A DNA stretch of 64,000 bases from Zymoseptoria tritici IPO323 (taxonomy: Eukaryota > Ascomycota > Dothideomycetes > Mycosphaerellales > Mycosphaerellaceae), in NCBI RefSeq assembly GCF_000219625.1, contig NC_018218.1, positions 1,240,001-1,304,000 of the forward strand, in the 5' to 3' direction. Positions within the stretch are counted from its first letter, which is position 1; the number at the start of each line of letters is the position of its first letter. The notes under the pieces were generated by a model. That model saw only the letters and a list, made by a program, of their open reading frames with translations, did no database searches and was not told the DNA's origin. Positions 21,301-31,554 of the stretch are shown in pieces. Both the position numbers and the translations under genes were made by a program.

Positions 21301-22839
21301 GAAGAGATGGTCCACGAGACTCTCGACAAGGAGCGCGCCAAGCTGGTCAGAATCACTGACGATGGTTTACCTCTGCCCTACAAGGATGCCACTCCAAAAT
21401 CGACTGATCAGCTGGAATACAGCAGGACCTTCCTCGACGATGTGACGAACTACATCTTCAAACATGTTCGCAAGCTGGTCAGCTCGCAACATCGACACCG
21501 CGGCAGTGACGATGTCTTCAAGCTGTCCCAGTCAGCGCTGGAATGCTTCCTCTACCTCTGTTTGAGGAAGTTTGAAAAGTCCAAGGTCGAAGCCGGCCAC
21601 GCTGTCGGAGCTGTCGGAGCACAGTCCATCGGTGAGCCTGGTACCCAAATGACCTTGAAGACTTTCCATTTCGCCGGTGTCGCCGGCATGTCCATCACAC
21701 AAGGTGTACCTCGTATCAAGGAGATCATCAACGCCAGCAAGTCCATCAGCACACCCGTCATCACCTGCGCCCTCGACTCGCCCTACGAAGAAATGGCAGG
21801 CCGCTTCGCCAAAGCACTGATCGAAAAGACCTACCTCGGCGACATTGTCGACTACATCGAAGACGTCTGGCACGCCCACGGCTGCTACATCAACATGCGC
21901 GTGAACTGGGAACAAGTCGAGAACCTCGGTCTCCGCATCACAATGTGGCACATCACCGAAGCCATCAACCGCTCCAAGGGTTTCAAATCGATGGGTGTGT
22001 CTGCCAGCGCTTCCGAATCCCACATCCGCGTCCGCCTCACCCTCCCCGACAGCTCCAAACTCCGCAAAGCCGCCGCGACCAAACATCTCCGCTTCTCCGA
22101 CAACGACGACTCCGAAGTCCTCTTTATGCAAATCCACACTCTCAAACGCAAACTCCCCGCCGTGGTTGTGAAAGGCTACCCCGACGCGGCCCGCGCCATC
22201 ATGAAAAAGGACGACAAAGCCGACGCCTCCGGCCGCGAACCCATCTCCGTGCTCGTCGAAGGCTACGGCTTGAAAGCCTGTATGACCACCGATGGCGTGG
22301 ACGGATACCGCACGAAATCCAACAACGTCATGGAATGCAAAGACGTGCTCGGCATCGAAGCCGCGAGAAAGACCATCATCGACGAAATCTCCGCCGTCAT
22401 GGGCGGTATGGACATTGATCCTCGACACATGCAACTCCTCGCGGACGTGATGACGTACAAAGGCGAAGTGTTGGGCATCACGCGCTTCGGGCTGGCGAAG
22501 ATGAGGGACTCGGTGCTACAGCTCGCGTCGTTTGAGAAGACGCCTGACCATCTGTTTGAGGCGGCGGCGAAGATGAAGAAGGATGACATCGAGGGTGTGA
22601 GTGAGTGTATCATCATGGGTCAGGTGATGGGTGTGGGAACCGGAGCGATGAAGGTTGTGAGACCGCTGCATTTGACTGGAGAGGTGAATCATGTGGGGAA
22701 TATTACGTTCAAGGGAGAGGTCAAGGCGGGGTTGGCGGCGAGGAAGGAGAGGGCGAGGGAGAGGAGGGAGAAGTTGTTTGGTAGGGAGGGGGTGAATGGA
22801 CATGCTGCTGTTGGTGCGCCGGTGGCTGTTGGAGCGTGA
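18358..22839 (+). CDS. rpc1: DNA-directed RNA polymerase III largest subunit
   Basis: A single-exon protein of 1493 residues. The clamp zinc site is visible as C82-x2-C85-x6-C92 with His95/98 (CGTCGQGLKECNGHFGH). The catalytic loop NADFDGDEMNLH, with Asp523, Asp525 and Asp527, binds the active-site magnesium. The following TEATELMGVKHNL and the bridge-helix/trigger-loop region with GAQSIGEPGTQMTLKTFH are typical of subunit 1. There is no CTD heptad repeat. The spacing and the motif GRTVISPDPNL agree with Pol III (Rpc160/RPC1) rather than Pol I or II. The enzyme transcribes tRNA and 5S rRNA genes. The gene converges on a small secreted-protein gene 156 bp away. Confidence 0.97.
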   Translation: MDNTASTDDFTSKEQVIDQVPKRIKSLQFGLLSPSDIIAQSVVPVADRNLYDLATQPGAGRSITKHGPLDQRLGTSSKNGLCGTCGQGLKECNGHFGHVKLALPCFHYGYIKKVIDALNCVCKECSRVLLPEKDKRAYLKSLRRPGLDGLRKEVLTKKISAECRKVKVCPHCSAFNGPVRKVPGHPVKMFHNKYAIYTNSNAKSKVKPAHMQAFEATFEEAIKANPEIERHMKRAADDLTPLRVLNILKKVPNADVELLGMDPHSGGRPEYMIWTSIPAPPVAIRPSVAQETASTEDDITNKLGDIIQINSLMIATLRAGQQLSKVMDMWEFLQVQIAMYIDGNIPGLARDSSYGKAMRGFCQRLKGKQGRFRGNLSGKRVDFSGRTVISPDPNLSIDEVAVPMRVAVNMTYPERVTKHNFEKLKACVRRGDKVHPGANFIVKGRDGRRVVLRMVGLKGDLKKVADQLEIGDTVERHLEDGDIVLFNRQPSLHKLSILSHRAKIRPWRTFRLNECVCNPYNADFDGDEMNLHVPQTEEARTEATELMGVKHNLATPKNGTPIIAAIQDFITGAFLISRKDQFFNRRQFNQAVTFMYDGLQVKDPLTGETHNIEIPAPAIWKPQTLWTGKQIWDVLMKPHRHYPVNVNLEAKLKSFAPPKRKGDIDDMVDSDSYLVIRNSVTMCGGFDKATVGDGKKTSVFYVIMRDFGVDYAAAAMTRLAKLSARWLGEQGFSIGISDVYPSDKLNLRKKELVDAAYRQCDEIIDKFKKGQLERSAGCDEEQTMEILMSGILSAVRQQCGDACFAELSKFNAPLTMAKCGSKGSNINVSQMVAAVGQQIIGGKRVLDGFQDRTLPHFPKASRDPLAKGFVVDSFFSGLSPTEFIFHAMSGREGLVDTAVKTAETGYMSRRLMKSLEDLSAQYDLTVRNSSSGVVQMKFGDDGLDPVDMEGNAKPVNFDRTWMHAITSTWDNSERGLTQNEIEEMVHETLDKERAKLVRITDDGLPLPYKDATPKSTDQLEYSRTFLDDVTNYIFKHVRKLVSSQHRHRGSDDVFKLSQSALECFLYLCLRKFEKSKVEAGHAVGAVGAQSIGEPGTQMTLKTFHFAGVAGMSITQGVPRIKEIINASKSISTPVITCALDSPYEEMAGRFAKALIEKTYLGDIVDYIEDVWHAHGCYINMRVNWEQVENLGLRITMWHITEAINRSKGFKSMGVSASASESHIRVRLTLPDSSKLRKAAATKHLRFSDNDDSEVLFMQIHTLKRKLPAVVVKGYPDAARAIMKKDDKADASGREPISVLVEGYGLKACMTTDGVDGYRTKSNNVMECKDVLGIEAARKTIIDEISAVMGGMDIDPRHMQLLADVMTYKGEVLGITRFGLAKMRDSVLQLASFEKTPDHLFEAAAKMKKDDIEGVSECIIMGQVMGVGTGAMKVVRPLHLTGEVNHVGNITFKGEVKAGLAARKERARERREKLFGREGVNGHAAVGAPVAVGA

Positions 22840-22995
22840 GGAAAATTTGGAGGCTGACAAGAGTGGTGATGTCGAGGTCGAGCGATTTGAAAGCAGGAAA
22901 TTGCGAACGCAACGACATTGGAACTATGATGCCATGTTGAATTGTGTGCTCTGCCAGACCCGTTTCGAGAACCCCTTTCCAACCTCGTCCCTCCT

Positions 22996-23288
22996 TCAAA
23001 GCTCATCACCACTCTTCCCCTCCATCATCGCCTCCTCACAATCCTCCGTCATCTCGTCCATCTCATGCAACATCATCTCCCGCTTCTGGTACACTTCGAC
23101 TGGCTTGTTCTCCGCGCGAGCACTCAGTTCGATGTCAGTGTCGAGGGTGGAGACGTGGTCGTATTGGTGGCGAGGGAGCTGGGAGCGTGGGCGGTTAGTT
23201 CTCTTGATTTCCATGATGATGAAGGAGGGTTGAGACTTACTGCGAATGCCAATGCGGCGAGCGTGAGGAGGGTGAAGGAGAGCTTCAT
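22996..23288 (-). CDS. Small secreted protein, 76 residues
   Basis: Two exons, 23288-23241 and 23178-22996, are joined by a 62-nt intron with GTAAGT donor, CTAAC branch and CAG acceptor. Exon 1 is almost exactly a signal peptide (MKLSFTLLTLAALAFA). The intron therefore falls at the predicted cleavage point, which is common in fungal secreted proteins. The mature part, about 60 residues, is acidic, with many Met and Glu in its second half and a single Cys. It has one Lys-Arg pair that could be cut by Kex2. It ends in SGDEL, similar to but not identical with the K/HDEL retrieval signal. I do not recognise a family; a secreted peptide or small lumenal ER protein are both possible. A TATA-like element lies about 95 bp upstream. 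Confidence 0.65.
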
Positions 23289-23857
23289 TTTTGGCTGGGG
23301 CTGCGATGGTGATGGGATCGATGTTCGCTTTGTGGATTGAAGGATCTGAGGCTGTTCTCGGAGATGCCCATGGGGTTATGTATATATGCTATTGAGGGAC
23401 GGAAATCAACGCGATCTTGAAACAAGATATGTTTGCTACATTGCTCGTACAGAGAGGACGGGTGACGACAAATATTTGACAAGTGTGCTCGTGCGAGGGC
23501 ACAAGTGACGGTAGGTTGGTGTACTGTCATGAACACGTCGAATTGATATCGTGAGGACTGAAACTCCGGGTTGACAGAAGAGCACAGTGAACTGTTGGAC
23601 GGTGATCGTTCGACCGCAAATTTCGAAATGGATTGTACAAGTGCGGAGGACAATGTGATGCGAGTGTCGATCAAGATCCAATATCATGATCTTATCGTTT
23701 TGGATGCTGCTCCCAATCTGTTCGTTCTGGCCATCGCGCGTCTTGTCTTTCGTAGAGTCTCCCGCCGGTCATACGCACCTAAGCACCCTGATATGGATGT
23801 CCTCGTGTCTAGTCTGTGCAATCTACCATGCAAATCCTTCTGGGCATAACAGCCTCA
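23289..23857. other. Intergenic, no supported gene
   Basis: About 570 bp upstream of the small secreted-protein gene and downstream of the dehydrogenase gene, both minus strand. Apart from the TATA-like element, I see only short chance frames. Confidence 0.5.
23381..23387 (-). promoter_or_regulatory. TATA-like element for the small secreted protein
   Basis: ATATATA on the minus strand, about 95 bp upstream of the ATG at 23288, a plausible distance for a fungal core promoter. Confidence 0.35.
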
Positions 23858-24991
23858 TCACGCCGTGTTCTCGTTGATTGTAAATCCTCTGCAAAACATA
23901 GCCACGTCAGCAAAGCCTCCAACCTCAAGAATAAGAACACAACTCACCCATCAACCACCAAATTATGCCCATTCACCAAACTCATCCTCGGCGTACTCAG
24001 CAACACCACCACATCGCCCACCTCGTCAAACGTCGCATTCCGTCCCTGTCGCCTCTCGTACTCCTTGATGACATCGTCCGTGACCTCGCCGTTGGCCATG
24101 GGCGTCTTCAACAAGTCTGTACGCAGGAATCCGGGGGAGACGCAGTTGACGCGGATGTTGTGGCCGCGGGCTTCGAGGGCGGCCTAGAGGGAGATCCGTT
24201 AGTCGCGAAGATGTTGAGTGGTGGGGGTGGACGCACTGTTTTGGTGATGCCAACGACACCGTGTTTCGCCGTTGTGTAGCCGCTTGTGCCGGCTCCAGCT
24301 TGGATGGAGTTGACGGAAGCACAATTGACGATGGAGCCGAGTTGAGGAATACGTCCTTGTTCGCTACGAGGTTCTTTCGTCAGACAGTGTCTCGACTCAC
24401 ACACGCACTGCCAGCACTTCTGTGCAAACTTACACATCAATCGAATCCTGCTTGATCATCTGCTTGAGCTGCAACTTGGTACAGATCCACACGCCGATGA
24501 GGTTGACGTTGATGACTCTGCTGAAGTCTTCGATCGAGGTGTCCCAGCTCATGTTGAGCGATCCGAGAATGCCGGCGAAGTTTCTGTGTGATGCGGTCGA
24601 TCAGTCTCAACTCCGAGTTCGACGGCGAAGTGCCACTCACGCAGTATAATCGATACGCCCGAACGCCTCGACGGTCTCAGCAATAGCCCGCTCCACGTCC
24701 GCTTCCTTGGTGACATCCGCACGAATAGTGATACACTGCAACCCATCACCCTTGTCAGCACGAAGTCATCCTTCGACTCGATTCCCGGGCAAACCTCACC
24801 TTCGTGCCATACTTCTCCACCTCCGCTTTTCCCGCCTCCAACGCTTTATCGTCTAAGATATCCACCAAAGCGATACCTTTCGCTCCTTCCCGGGCATAGG
24901 ACACAGCGATGGCGTTGCCTAGACCTCGTGCTCCGCCGGTGATGAAGGCTATGCCGGGAGCGAGAGGGCCGGAGCGGAGTTGGCTAGACAT
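23858..24991 (-). CDS. Short-chain dehydrogenase/reductase (SDR)
   Basis: Six exons, in transcription order: 24991-24800, 24735-24641, 24583-24434, 24363-24237, 24183-23948 and 23888-23858, giving 276 residues. The five introns (53-70 nt) all keep frame. The cofactor loop is TGGARGLG (18-25), with a D in LVD after strand 2 and NFAG instead of the common NNAG. The catalytic set is Ser162, Tyr175 and Lys179 (YTTAK), at the standard spacing. RVNCVSPGFLRT and a C-terminal VDGG motif also fit classical SDRs. It should be a cytosolic NAD(P)(H)-dependent oxidoreductase of a small alcohol or ketone. The substrate cannot be told from sequence, and no pathway partner lies nearby. Confidence 0.93.
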
Positions 24992-25888
24992 TGTGGATGT
25001 GATGGAGAAGTGCTGAGTATAGGTGTGAGGAAGATGATGGAGATGCCGCTTTGATCCGTGAAAGATGCTGTGCTGCGCTGTGCTGTCCTGTTGTCGGCAG
25101 TATCAAGTCACCTGTTTCCCTATAGGACCCACGGGCGATCGCACTTCTGAGCAAGCACCTCCTCATCATTCTGCTGCGCTCCCCTCTTCGAGCACCCAGG
25201 CCAAGACCTCGGTTCATCCACTTTACTCCGGCATTTCTGTCCTACCATGTTTGGTATGACCAGTACAGACGAGGCGACGCTGTTGATGATGGTATTATTA
25301 AGCATTCAAGACAAGATTGCAAGAGACTGAGATGGTGAGATCTTCGATGACCAAAACATCCAACACCAGCTCGAGCAACACCGGCTCATCCACGGCAACT
25401 CCACGGCCCCCACACAACATCGCACCTTCACCACCACCCCGACGATCTCCACCACAAGTCATCAACGCAAACCCCATCGCGACAAGCATCTTTCCCTGCT
25501 CACCACGCGAGGAGTTCCTCCGCCATTGAATCGGAGAGCAGTCCGCGAACCAGGATCAGAGGTGATTGGTTGGTCAAGCAAGTCAAGGGATCGAAAACGA
25601 AGCTATACCCCGCAGTTTTGGGTGCAGATCTGGGGTATACGCGAGTGAGCTTGATCGTCAGCAGCATCATCATTGGCACGAGATAGGAGGAGAGGTTGGG
25701 CTGGATTGGAGAGCATAAGGTAGAGGTGGTCGTCACGGAGCTCTCTACCTCCTCTCTCCCTCTTCTCTTCTCTTCTGTAGACTCATAAGCATTGAAGCAC
25801 GAGACTTCTATTCCATCCACCAGTCTCAAATAATCATCGAAGCAACCCTTCACCAACGATCAGCCAACCTCAAAACAACATACCAATA
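24992..25888. other. Divergent intergenic region
   Basis: About 900 bp between the divergent SDR gene and the disordered-protein gene. A + strand frame from ATG 25332 encodes 65 Ser/Thr/Pro-rich residues, overlapped by an open minus frame. Neither looks convincing. A CT-rich tract at about 25738-25777 could be a leader of the downstream gene. Confidence 0.4.
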
Positions 25889-26466
25889 ATGTCCTCCCCA
25901 ACCGACACCACTCCCCTCCCCCTCCCCGACGCCAAACCTTCCTCTCCCACCACCACCACCGCGGGAACCCCCTGGCAAGACCGCCGCGGCATGTTTCAAC
26001 GCGGCAAAGAAGTCCACGAACCCGCTCGTCGGCCCTCGCAATCCTACGGAGGAGCAGGAGGGACCGCCGTCCTCGACGCCATGCGCCGCGCTTCCACCGC
26101 TTCCTCCAACGCGGGGAGTCTGGTCGATAAGCCGTTGACGAATGATGCTGGGTCTTCACCGAGTAGTCCCATCGGAGGGGAAAGGAGACGGGTACGTTGT
26201 TGGCATCATGTGTACGTGATCATCATGGTGTGGCTCGATGCTGACAGTAGTGTGATGTATAGTCTTCCGCGGCATCCAACGGCGGGAAATTCAGTAATCT
26301 CACGCATCATAAGCGGGGAAGTGAGGATTATGCTGCGAGGAGGGCGAGTCAGACGGAGCAGAATCAGGCGGGTGAAGGGGTTATGGCGGGATGGTTCAAT
26401 TCGACGTTTAGGGGCGTGCAGAAGCCGAGTGAGCAGAAGCCGGAGGAGAGGGGGGTTATGGAATAG
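25889..26466 (+). CDS. Disordered conserved-looking protein, function unknown
   Basis: Two exons, 25889-26191 and 26263-26466, are separated by a 71-nt intron (GTACGT donor, GCTGACAG branch, TAG acceptor), giving 168 residues. The first half is rich in Pro, Ser, Thr and Arg, and contains TPWQDRRGMFQRGKEVHEPA and AMRRASTASSNAG. The second half has GGKFSNLTHHKRGSEDYAAR and a short C-terminal amphipathic piece with AGWFNSTFRG. Reading through the intron would give 204 residues but scrambles the second half. That is why I prefer the spliced form. Similar short fungal proteins with serine-rich and SxxxxKR segments exist, but I cannot name one. There is no signal peptide and no membrane span. Confidence 0.65.
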
Positions 26467-29060
26467 TTTTGATGACTGGAGGATGGGAAGGATGGGTGTA
26501 TGAATATGCTGGGACACAAGGGTTGGAAGTGGAGGGTGGGAATGAGATGGAAATGATTGGTATCGGAAAGTTTTGTGTGAATGATGCAGTCGAACTGGAA
26601 GGGAAGTTACAAGATACGAGCTTACTGTGATATGATGAGACAATGAAGCCCTCGATTCTCAACACCACGCTCGTTCACCTTGGTCGCCCGTGTGTATTTG
26701 CATGAAGCCGCTGGACGCATGGAAGACATGGATTCGATGATGCTCGATCGGCTTCCTCGATCGGCTTCCTCGATCGGCTTCCTCGATCGTTATAGTGCGT
26801 TGACCAAGGTGCTTTCGCAGGGCCAACAAGCCGGTAGTTGATGGATCACATTCTCGTGATGCCGAGAGTATCGCATGGAACTCTCGAAGCTGGTAGAAGA
26901 TCTGATCGTGACGGGAGATGGAGAGAGAGAGAAAGTCGAGATCATCGCCTACCTGGTCGGATTCCACGTCTCGAGGCATCGCTTCCTCGTAGCCGACAGG
27001 CCGTTCTACCCACTGCTTCCGTCGCGACGATCGGGCCTGACCCATCATTCTTATCACAGTTGAAAGCGATGCAAGTGCAGAACAGGCGACACTCTGGCAG
27101 CAAAATGCATCTCTCGTCGACGGCAAGCCATCTCCTCAGCCATGCGATTGAGGCCATTCCAACGCGACAGCAAAAGACGACCGTGATGATCCATCAATCT
27201 AGAGAGTCTTTCTTCAGCATCCAAATGATAAAAGAGATCGATCGTGATTTTTGCGTATGCGAAGGAGGAGTTCGGTGGAGACGAGAAAAATTGCGGATTC
27301 GTGATGCTTGCGTGGCGTGACGTTCGCATGAGATCATCTTGGCAGGTACATCGCGATGGTCCATGTTGTATTCGATTCGGTCAGTGTCGTGCTTCCAAAA
27401 TCTCATCAAGGTGTGTGAGAAGAAATTGCACCTGGCTGACTCGAAAGCAGACGTGATCCTTGTCGACATGGTCAGCATCAGGTCATCAGTCAAGGCATGT
27501 TCTCCTTCACCGCAATAGGCAAGTACAGTAGAATCGGGTTGCCGCCCGGGTAAAGATTGAGCCTCAGACTGATCGATCGTGTCGGGCCGGTGATCGGAGA
27601 GTCGGTGTGAACTCTTTTCTCTCAGCCCTACGTAGGCGAGGGAGGGGACGGGGGAGGCGGACGGGAGGGGAGCGCCCAAGGAGGCGATGGAAGACTCGGC
27701 AGGCACGACAAGTATGCAAGTATCCTGCACGATCCCGATCTCACGATACCTTACCTGCCAGTTGTCCATCCCTCGTGGCATCATTATTTGCTCCGAAGTC
27801 GTCAGGTCGTCAGCCCCGACTCTCCTCCGATGTGAAGCAAATCCGGCATTTCGAGCCGCATGCAGTTTAGCGCATGACCAAAGCAGCACGTTTGTGGCTT
27901 GAGCAAAGAATTTTCTCGAGGGACCCCGGAAAGTCTGAAGAGGATTTTCAGCCGCGACCGGCGCCCTTTCCGCCCCTGCCCTTGTCGAATGGCCGAGGAT
28001 TCAAGGAAATTGGTGTTCTGGCCCGTTCCATGTGCACCACGCCCACACACGCGGCAACGCCTTTCGATTTCCATGACACATCTTGTCTGACCGACCCGTC
28101 CGTGCCGCTGACTGTTCTCTTGGGCCATGGGATTCCGAACCCGATATGGCTACCGCATGGGACTGACATTCCACGCGTGTCTTGCCTTGCCATTTCGCAC
28201 CCACCATGGCGCGACCACCGTCTGGTTGGAAACCTGCTGTTCCACCGCCGGGATCGAGATGGGTCTGGCAAGGAGGTGTATTCCGCACGAACAAATTCAG
28301 GATTGTGTCCCTCGATCAAACGATTGAGGCCGGACGAGTGCAAGTAGGGTGGTGATGGACGGCATTCTGCTGAACCGTCGTCGTGGTGAGAGCTATATCA
28401 GGGGAAGCTGGCCAGGTTCGCATAAAGTTGTTCGGTAGAGTTGGCCAGGGTTGATGCTTCTGCTTCGATCCTAGCGCGAGGGATCCACTATGAGTCCCTT
28501 GTAGAACGAGTGGCTGACATCCCGGCCAATTGGACGCGAATGTTGAATGTTGGGGTGGAAAGACACGACGAATGTGTGCTGGTCTGACATGACTTTCTCT
28601 GGCTGGCAACGTGAGTCTGATGCGGACGGTGGAACGCGCATGGCACGCTCCTCATGGGGAAACGTGGAACATGGTCCGCTTTCGTTATATATGTCTCCCA
28701 TCGCCGCCGGTTCTGCCACCGCCCATTCCCAAGACCACCCAGAGACCATCCCTACCACTACCACTCCCCCGACCATCCCCTACCTGACTAATCCTAATAC
28801 CACACGGAGCATCACGACACCGTCACATTCGATACCAGATTATTGGCTACCACCCCAGCGATTGGATCTCCTGACCATCACGCCCATCCAAGTACCGCGA
28901 TCAGCGACATCCCCGCCTTTGAGTCACCGATTGCAACCAGCTCTCCCTTGGAAATCGAGCTGTTCATTGGCTGCGTTCCCGCCTCCCACGCCCTTTGACA
29001 GCGCCCTTTGACATTGCTTTGTCACTTTGTGCGACCGCTGGGTCACCTACAAGAACAGTC
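26467..29060. other. Long gene-poor stretch
   Basis: About 2.6 kb with no gene I can support. Two minus-strand frames stand out: 27048-26659 (129 codons from ATG, polar and charged) and 27784-27194 (196 codons from ATG). Both are overlapped by open + strand frames and match no family I know. A 13-bp tandem repeat lies at 26744-26789. The segment 28690-29060 precedes the arrestin-like gene. It has a TATATAT-like string near 28687 and a C-rich leader. Confidence 0.4.
26744..26789. repeat. 13-bp tandem repeat, 3.5 copies
   Basis: TCGATCGGCTTCC is repeated three times without change, followed by a partial copy TCGATCG. The unit contains the palindrome CGATCG. The copies are identical, so the expansion is recent or maintained. 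Confidence 0.85.
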
Positions 29061-30608
29061 ATGGCCACCACACAGCACTTTGCGAGCTCTGCCAACGATG
29101 CTCCAATGCAGAAAATCCGCTCCCTCTATCAGGGCAACCGCCCGGACGTCAAGATCCGTCTGAATCGCGAGAGGAGTGTCTACACCACTTTGGATCAACT
29201 CGACGGCGTCGTCACCATCACATGCACCTCTGACATCTCATTCGACGATGTCGAGATCGAGTTTGTAGGCACATCAAGAACATTTGTCGAGCGATTGACC
29301 ACCGCGGCCGCTATCTCTGGACGATCAGAAGCTTTCCACCAGTTTTTGAAGCTGCAACAACCCGACTGCAGAGAACAATATCCCGCAGATCGTGTTTTCC
29401 GAGCCGGCCAAAAGTACGAATTCCCCTTTGTCTTTGTCGTTCCTCAGCATCTCCTCCCACGAGTATGCCAGCACAAGGCGGTCAGCCTGGCTGTGCGAGA
29501 TGCCCACCTTCAATTGCCTCCAAGTTTTGGCGACCAGGAGCATGAGGATAGCAATGTCTCTGATGACATGGTCCCCGAGATGGCCAGCATTCGTTATGGA
29601 GTCTTCGCACGTGTCTCCAAGAACAAGGACGCCGCCGAGGGCGAGGCCAAACCCATCACAATCGCCAGCAAAGCCAAGCGCCTACGAGTGATTCCCGCTC
29701 ACGACGAGCAACCTCCTCTCGACGTCGACGGCAAGGACTCGGAATACACCATGCGCAAGGAACGTTCCATCCGCAAGGGAGTGCTCAAAGGCAAACTCGG
29801 CACCCTCGTCATGGACGCCAACCAACCGCCCAGCATGGTCCTCCAATCCCACCCTACCTCCGACAAGCAAACCACTTCCCGCGCCACCATTCAACTCCGC
29901 TTCGATCCTGCAGACTCCTCCTGCCCACCTCCTCGCATTGGCAGCCTGACCAGCCGTCTGAAGGTGTGCACCTACTTCTCCAGCACCGCTCGCCACACTT
30001 TCCCTACGAAGTCATCCGCCATCACCGACTTGTCCCAAGGCATGCACTCGGAACAAATCAACCTCTCCTCCCGCTGCATGGCCGCAGTGGAATGGACAAA
30101 GCACGACCCGAAAAAGGCTCCATCACGCCGCGACTCCGGCATGTCCATCTCCTCCACGAGCATGCTCCCTCACCCAGAGCCATCATCAACCTACAAGGCC
30201 GGATCGCCCTACTACGTTGCAGCACTCACCGTACCCCTCACCCTCCCCTCCAACAAATCCTTTGTCCCAACTTTCCACTCCTGCCTCGTCTCTCGGATCT
30301 ACCAACTCAAATTCGAGCTGGGTCTGCAAACCGCTGGTCTGGGCGGCACGCTCGACTTGAAAGTCCCCTTCCAGCTATCCTGCGAGTCGACTTCGAACGG
30401 CGATGCGTCTCCACGCCGAGGCTCGGTCGTGACGCCCGCTGCCAACGAGGAGGAGAGTGTGGATGCGTACTTTGCGCCGCGGGACGTCACCAACGGGCCT
30501 GCGCCGGCTTATGGACTCGCGGGAGGTGTGGATATGGAGGATGCGCCGCCGGGGTATAGCTCTTTCGCACCGATGAGGGCGGTCGGCACGACCTTGCCTG
30601 TTTACTAG
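29061..30608 (+). CDS. Arrestin-like protein with PPxY motif
   Basis: A single-exon protein of 515 residues from ATG 29061. The frame is open a further 22 codons upstream but without an ATG. The N-terminal arrestin-like sandwich shows VKIRLNRERSVYTTLDQLDGVVTI, followed by IEFVGTSRTFVE. A YEFPFVFVVPQHLLP strand and a SIRYGVFARV strand follow. The second half has a YYVAALTVPLTLP segment and a LKVPFQLSCEST strand, as expected for an arrestin C-terminal fold. Near the end, DAPPGYSS contains a PPxY motif (PPGY). Alpha-arrestins with such motifs recruit the HECT ubiquitin ligase Rsp5 to transporters. That function is inferred. It is followed in the same orientation by a second arrestin gene. Confidence 0.82.
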   Translation: MATTQHFASSANDAPMQKIRSLYQGNRPDVKIRLNRERSVYTTLDQLDGVVTITCTSDISFDDVEIEFVGTSRTFVERLTTAAAISGRSEAFHQFLKLQQPDCREQYPADRVFRAGQKYEFPFVFVVPQHLLPRVCQHKAVSLAVRDAHLQLPPSFGDQEHEDSNVSDDMVPEMASIRYGVFARVSKNKDAAEGEAKPITIASKAKRLRVIPAHDEQPPLDVDGKDSEYTMRKERSIRKGVLKGKLGTLVMDANQPPSMVLQSHPTSDKQTTSRATIQLRFDPADSSCPPPRIGSLTSRLKVCTYFSSTARHTFPTKSSAITDLSQGMHSEQINLSSRCMAAVEWTKHDPKKAPSRRDSGMSISSTSMLPHPEPSSTYKAGSPYYVAALTVPLTLPSNKSFVPTFHSCLVSRIYQLKFELGLQTAGLGGTLDLKVPFQLSCESTSNGDASPRRGSVVTPAANEEESVDAYFAPRDVTNGPAPAYGLAGGVDMEDAPPGYSSFAPMRAVGTTLPVY

Positions 30609-31554
30609 ATTGATGGAGTTGGGATCTGATTGATACCCCTTTTGTTTATTTGCTTTTTTTTTTCGGAAAAGCGATTTGCTTGGTTTTGGGATTTGGGATC
30701 TGTTTACCTGCATGGCGTTGGAGGAAAAAGGCATCAAATTGGGCCAAAAATTGGAAGCGTGTTTGGACACTGGGACATCATCTTTGGAGCGAGCATTGAT
30801 AGACAGGAGAGGAAGAGAGAAGAAGGACAACAGCCCGAAACGCATTAGAATAATACCTAATCCTTGAACATCAGTGCTTGAAAGCACTTTAAGCATCACC
30901 TGCATTCCATCACCATTTTCACACTCTTATCATCCACAACATGACTTTCTGGATCGCAAGATACTCCACCAGATATTCCAGATCACATAGAATGTTGTCG
31001 CGACGAGATCGCATGTGACAAACAAAAAAAACGTCCCGCCAAAACGCCATCCATCGTGGCTGAGTAAACACAGCTTCGGACCTGCCGGATCAGCCCTTCA
31101 CCACCACGACGACAACACGCAAATACATCCAAACTGCAAAGACATCAGCTCCAGCCACAAAGTGACGTCCAAAATCATCTGCAGCGCCAGTGCTTGGACG
31201 ACTGCAAGAGCCAGGAATAGACAGGGAATACTGGCTGGTTATATGCGCCATCCTGGTCTTGGTTGATTGGAGCCACATATTTGACATCATCTGAGGCTTG
31301 GAAGACCGGAACCAGGTTGGACCTCACTTTTGATCTTTCTGGAGGAGTATCGCGCGGGCAAGAACGTGGTATCAAAAACCTTCAAGCAGCCAGTAGCCGG
31401 ATCCAATTCGAGGAAGACGATAGGACCTTTCACTGGACCACATTCCTACCGCGCACGTGGAAAACCAAGATACCGCCTCACTCTGAAAGAGACACACTTG
31501 GTCCAACTCATCTCGCGAACATAGTGATTGGAGAAGCGAAAAAAATCAACCCGA
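30609..31554. other. Intergenic between two arrestin genes
   Basis: About 950 bp with a T-rich stretch right after the first arrestin stop (30641-30664), plausibly a 3' end. The rest should include the 5' region of the second arrestin gene. No gene is supported. Confidence 0.5.

Noticed and set aside
21532..22434. 300-codon minus-strand frame inside RPC1
   Set aside because: It lies wholly within the conserved C-terminal half of the Pol III subunit and reads as Asp/Gly/His/Val-rich antisense of it.
25332..25529. 65-codon Ser/Pro/Thr-rich + strand frame
   Set aside because: Low complexity, with an equally open frame on the opposite strand; no support for either.
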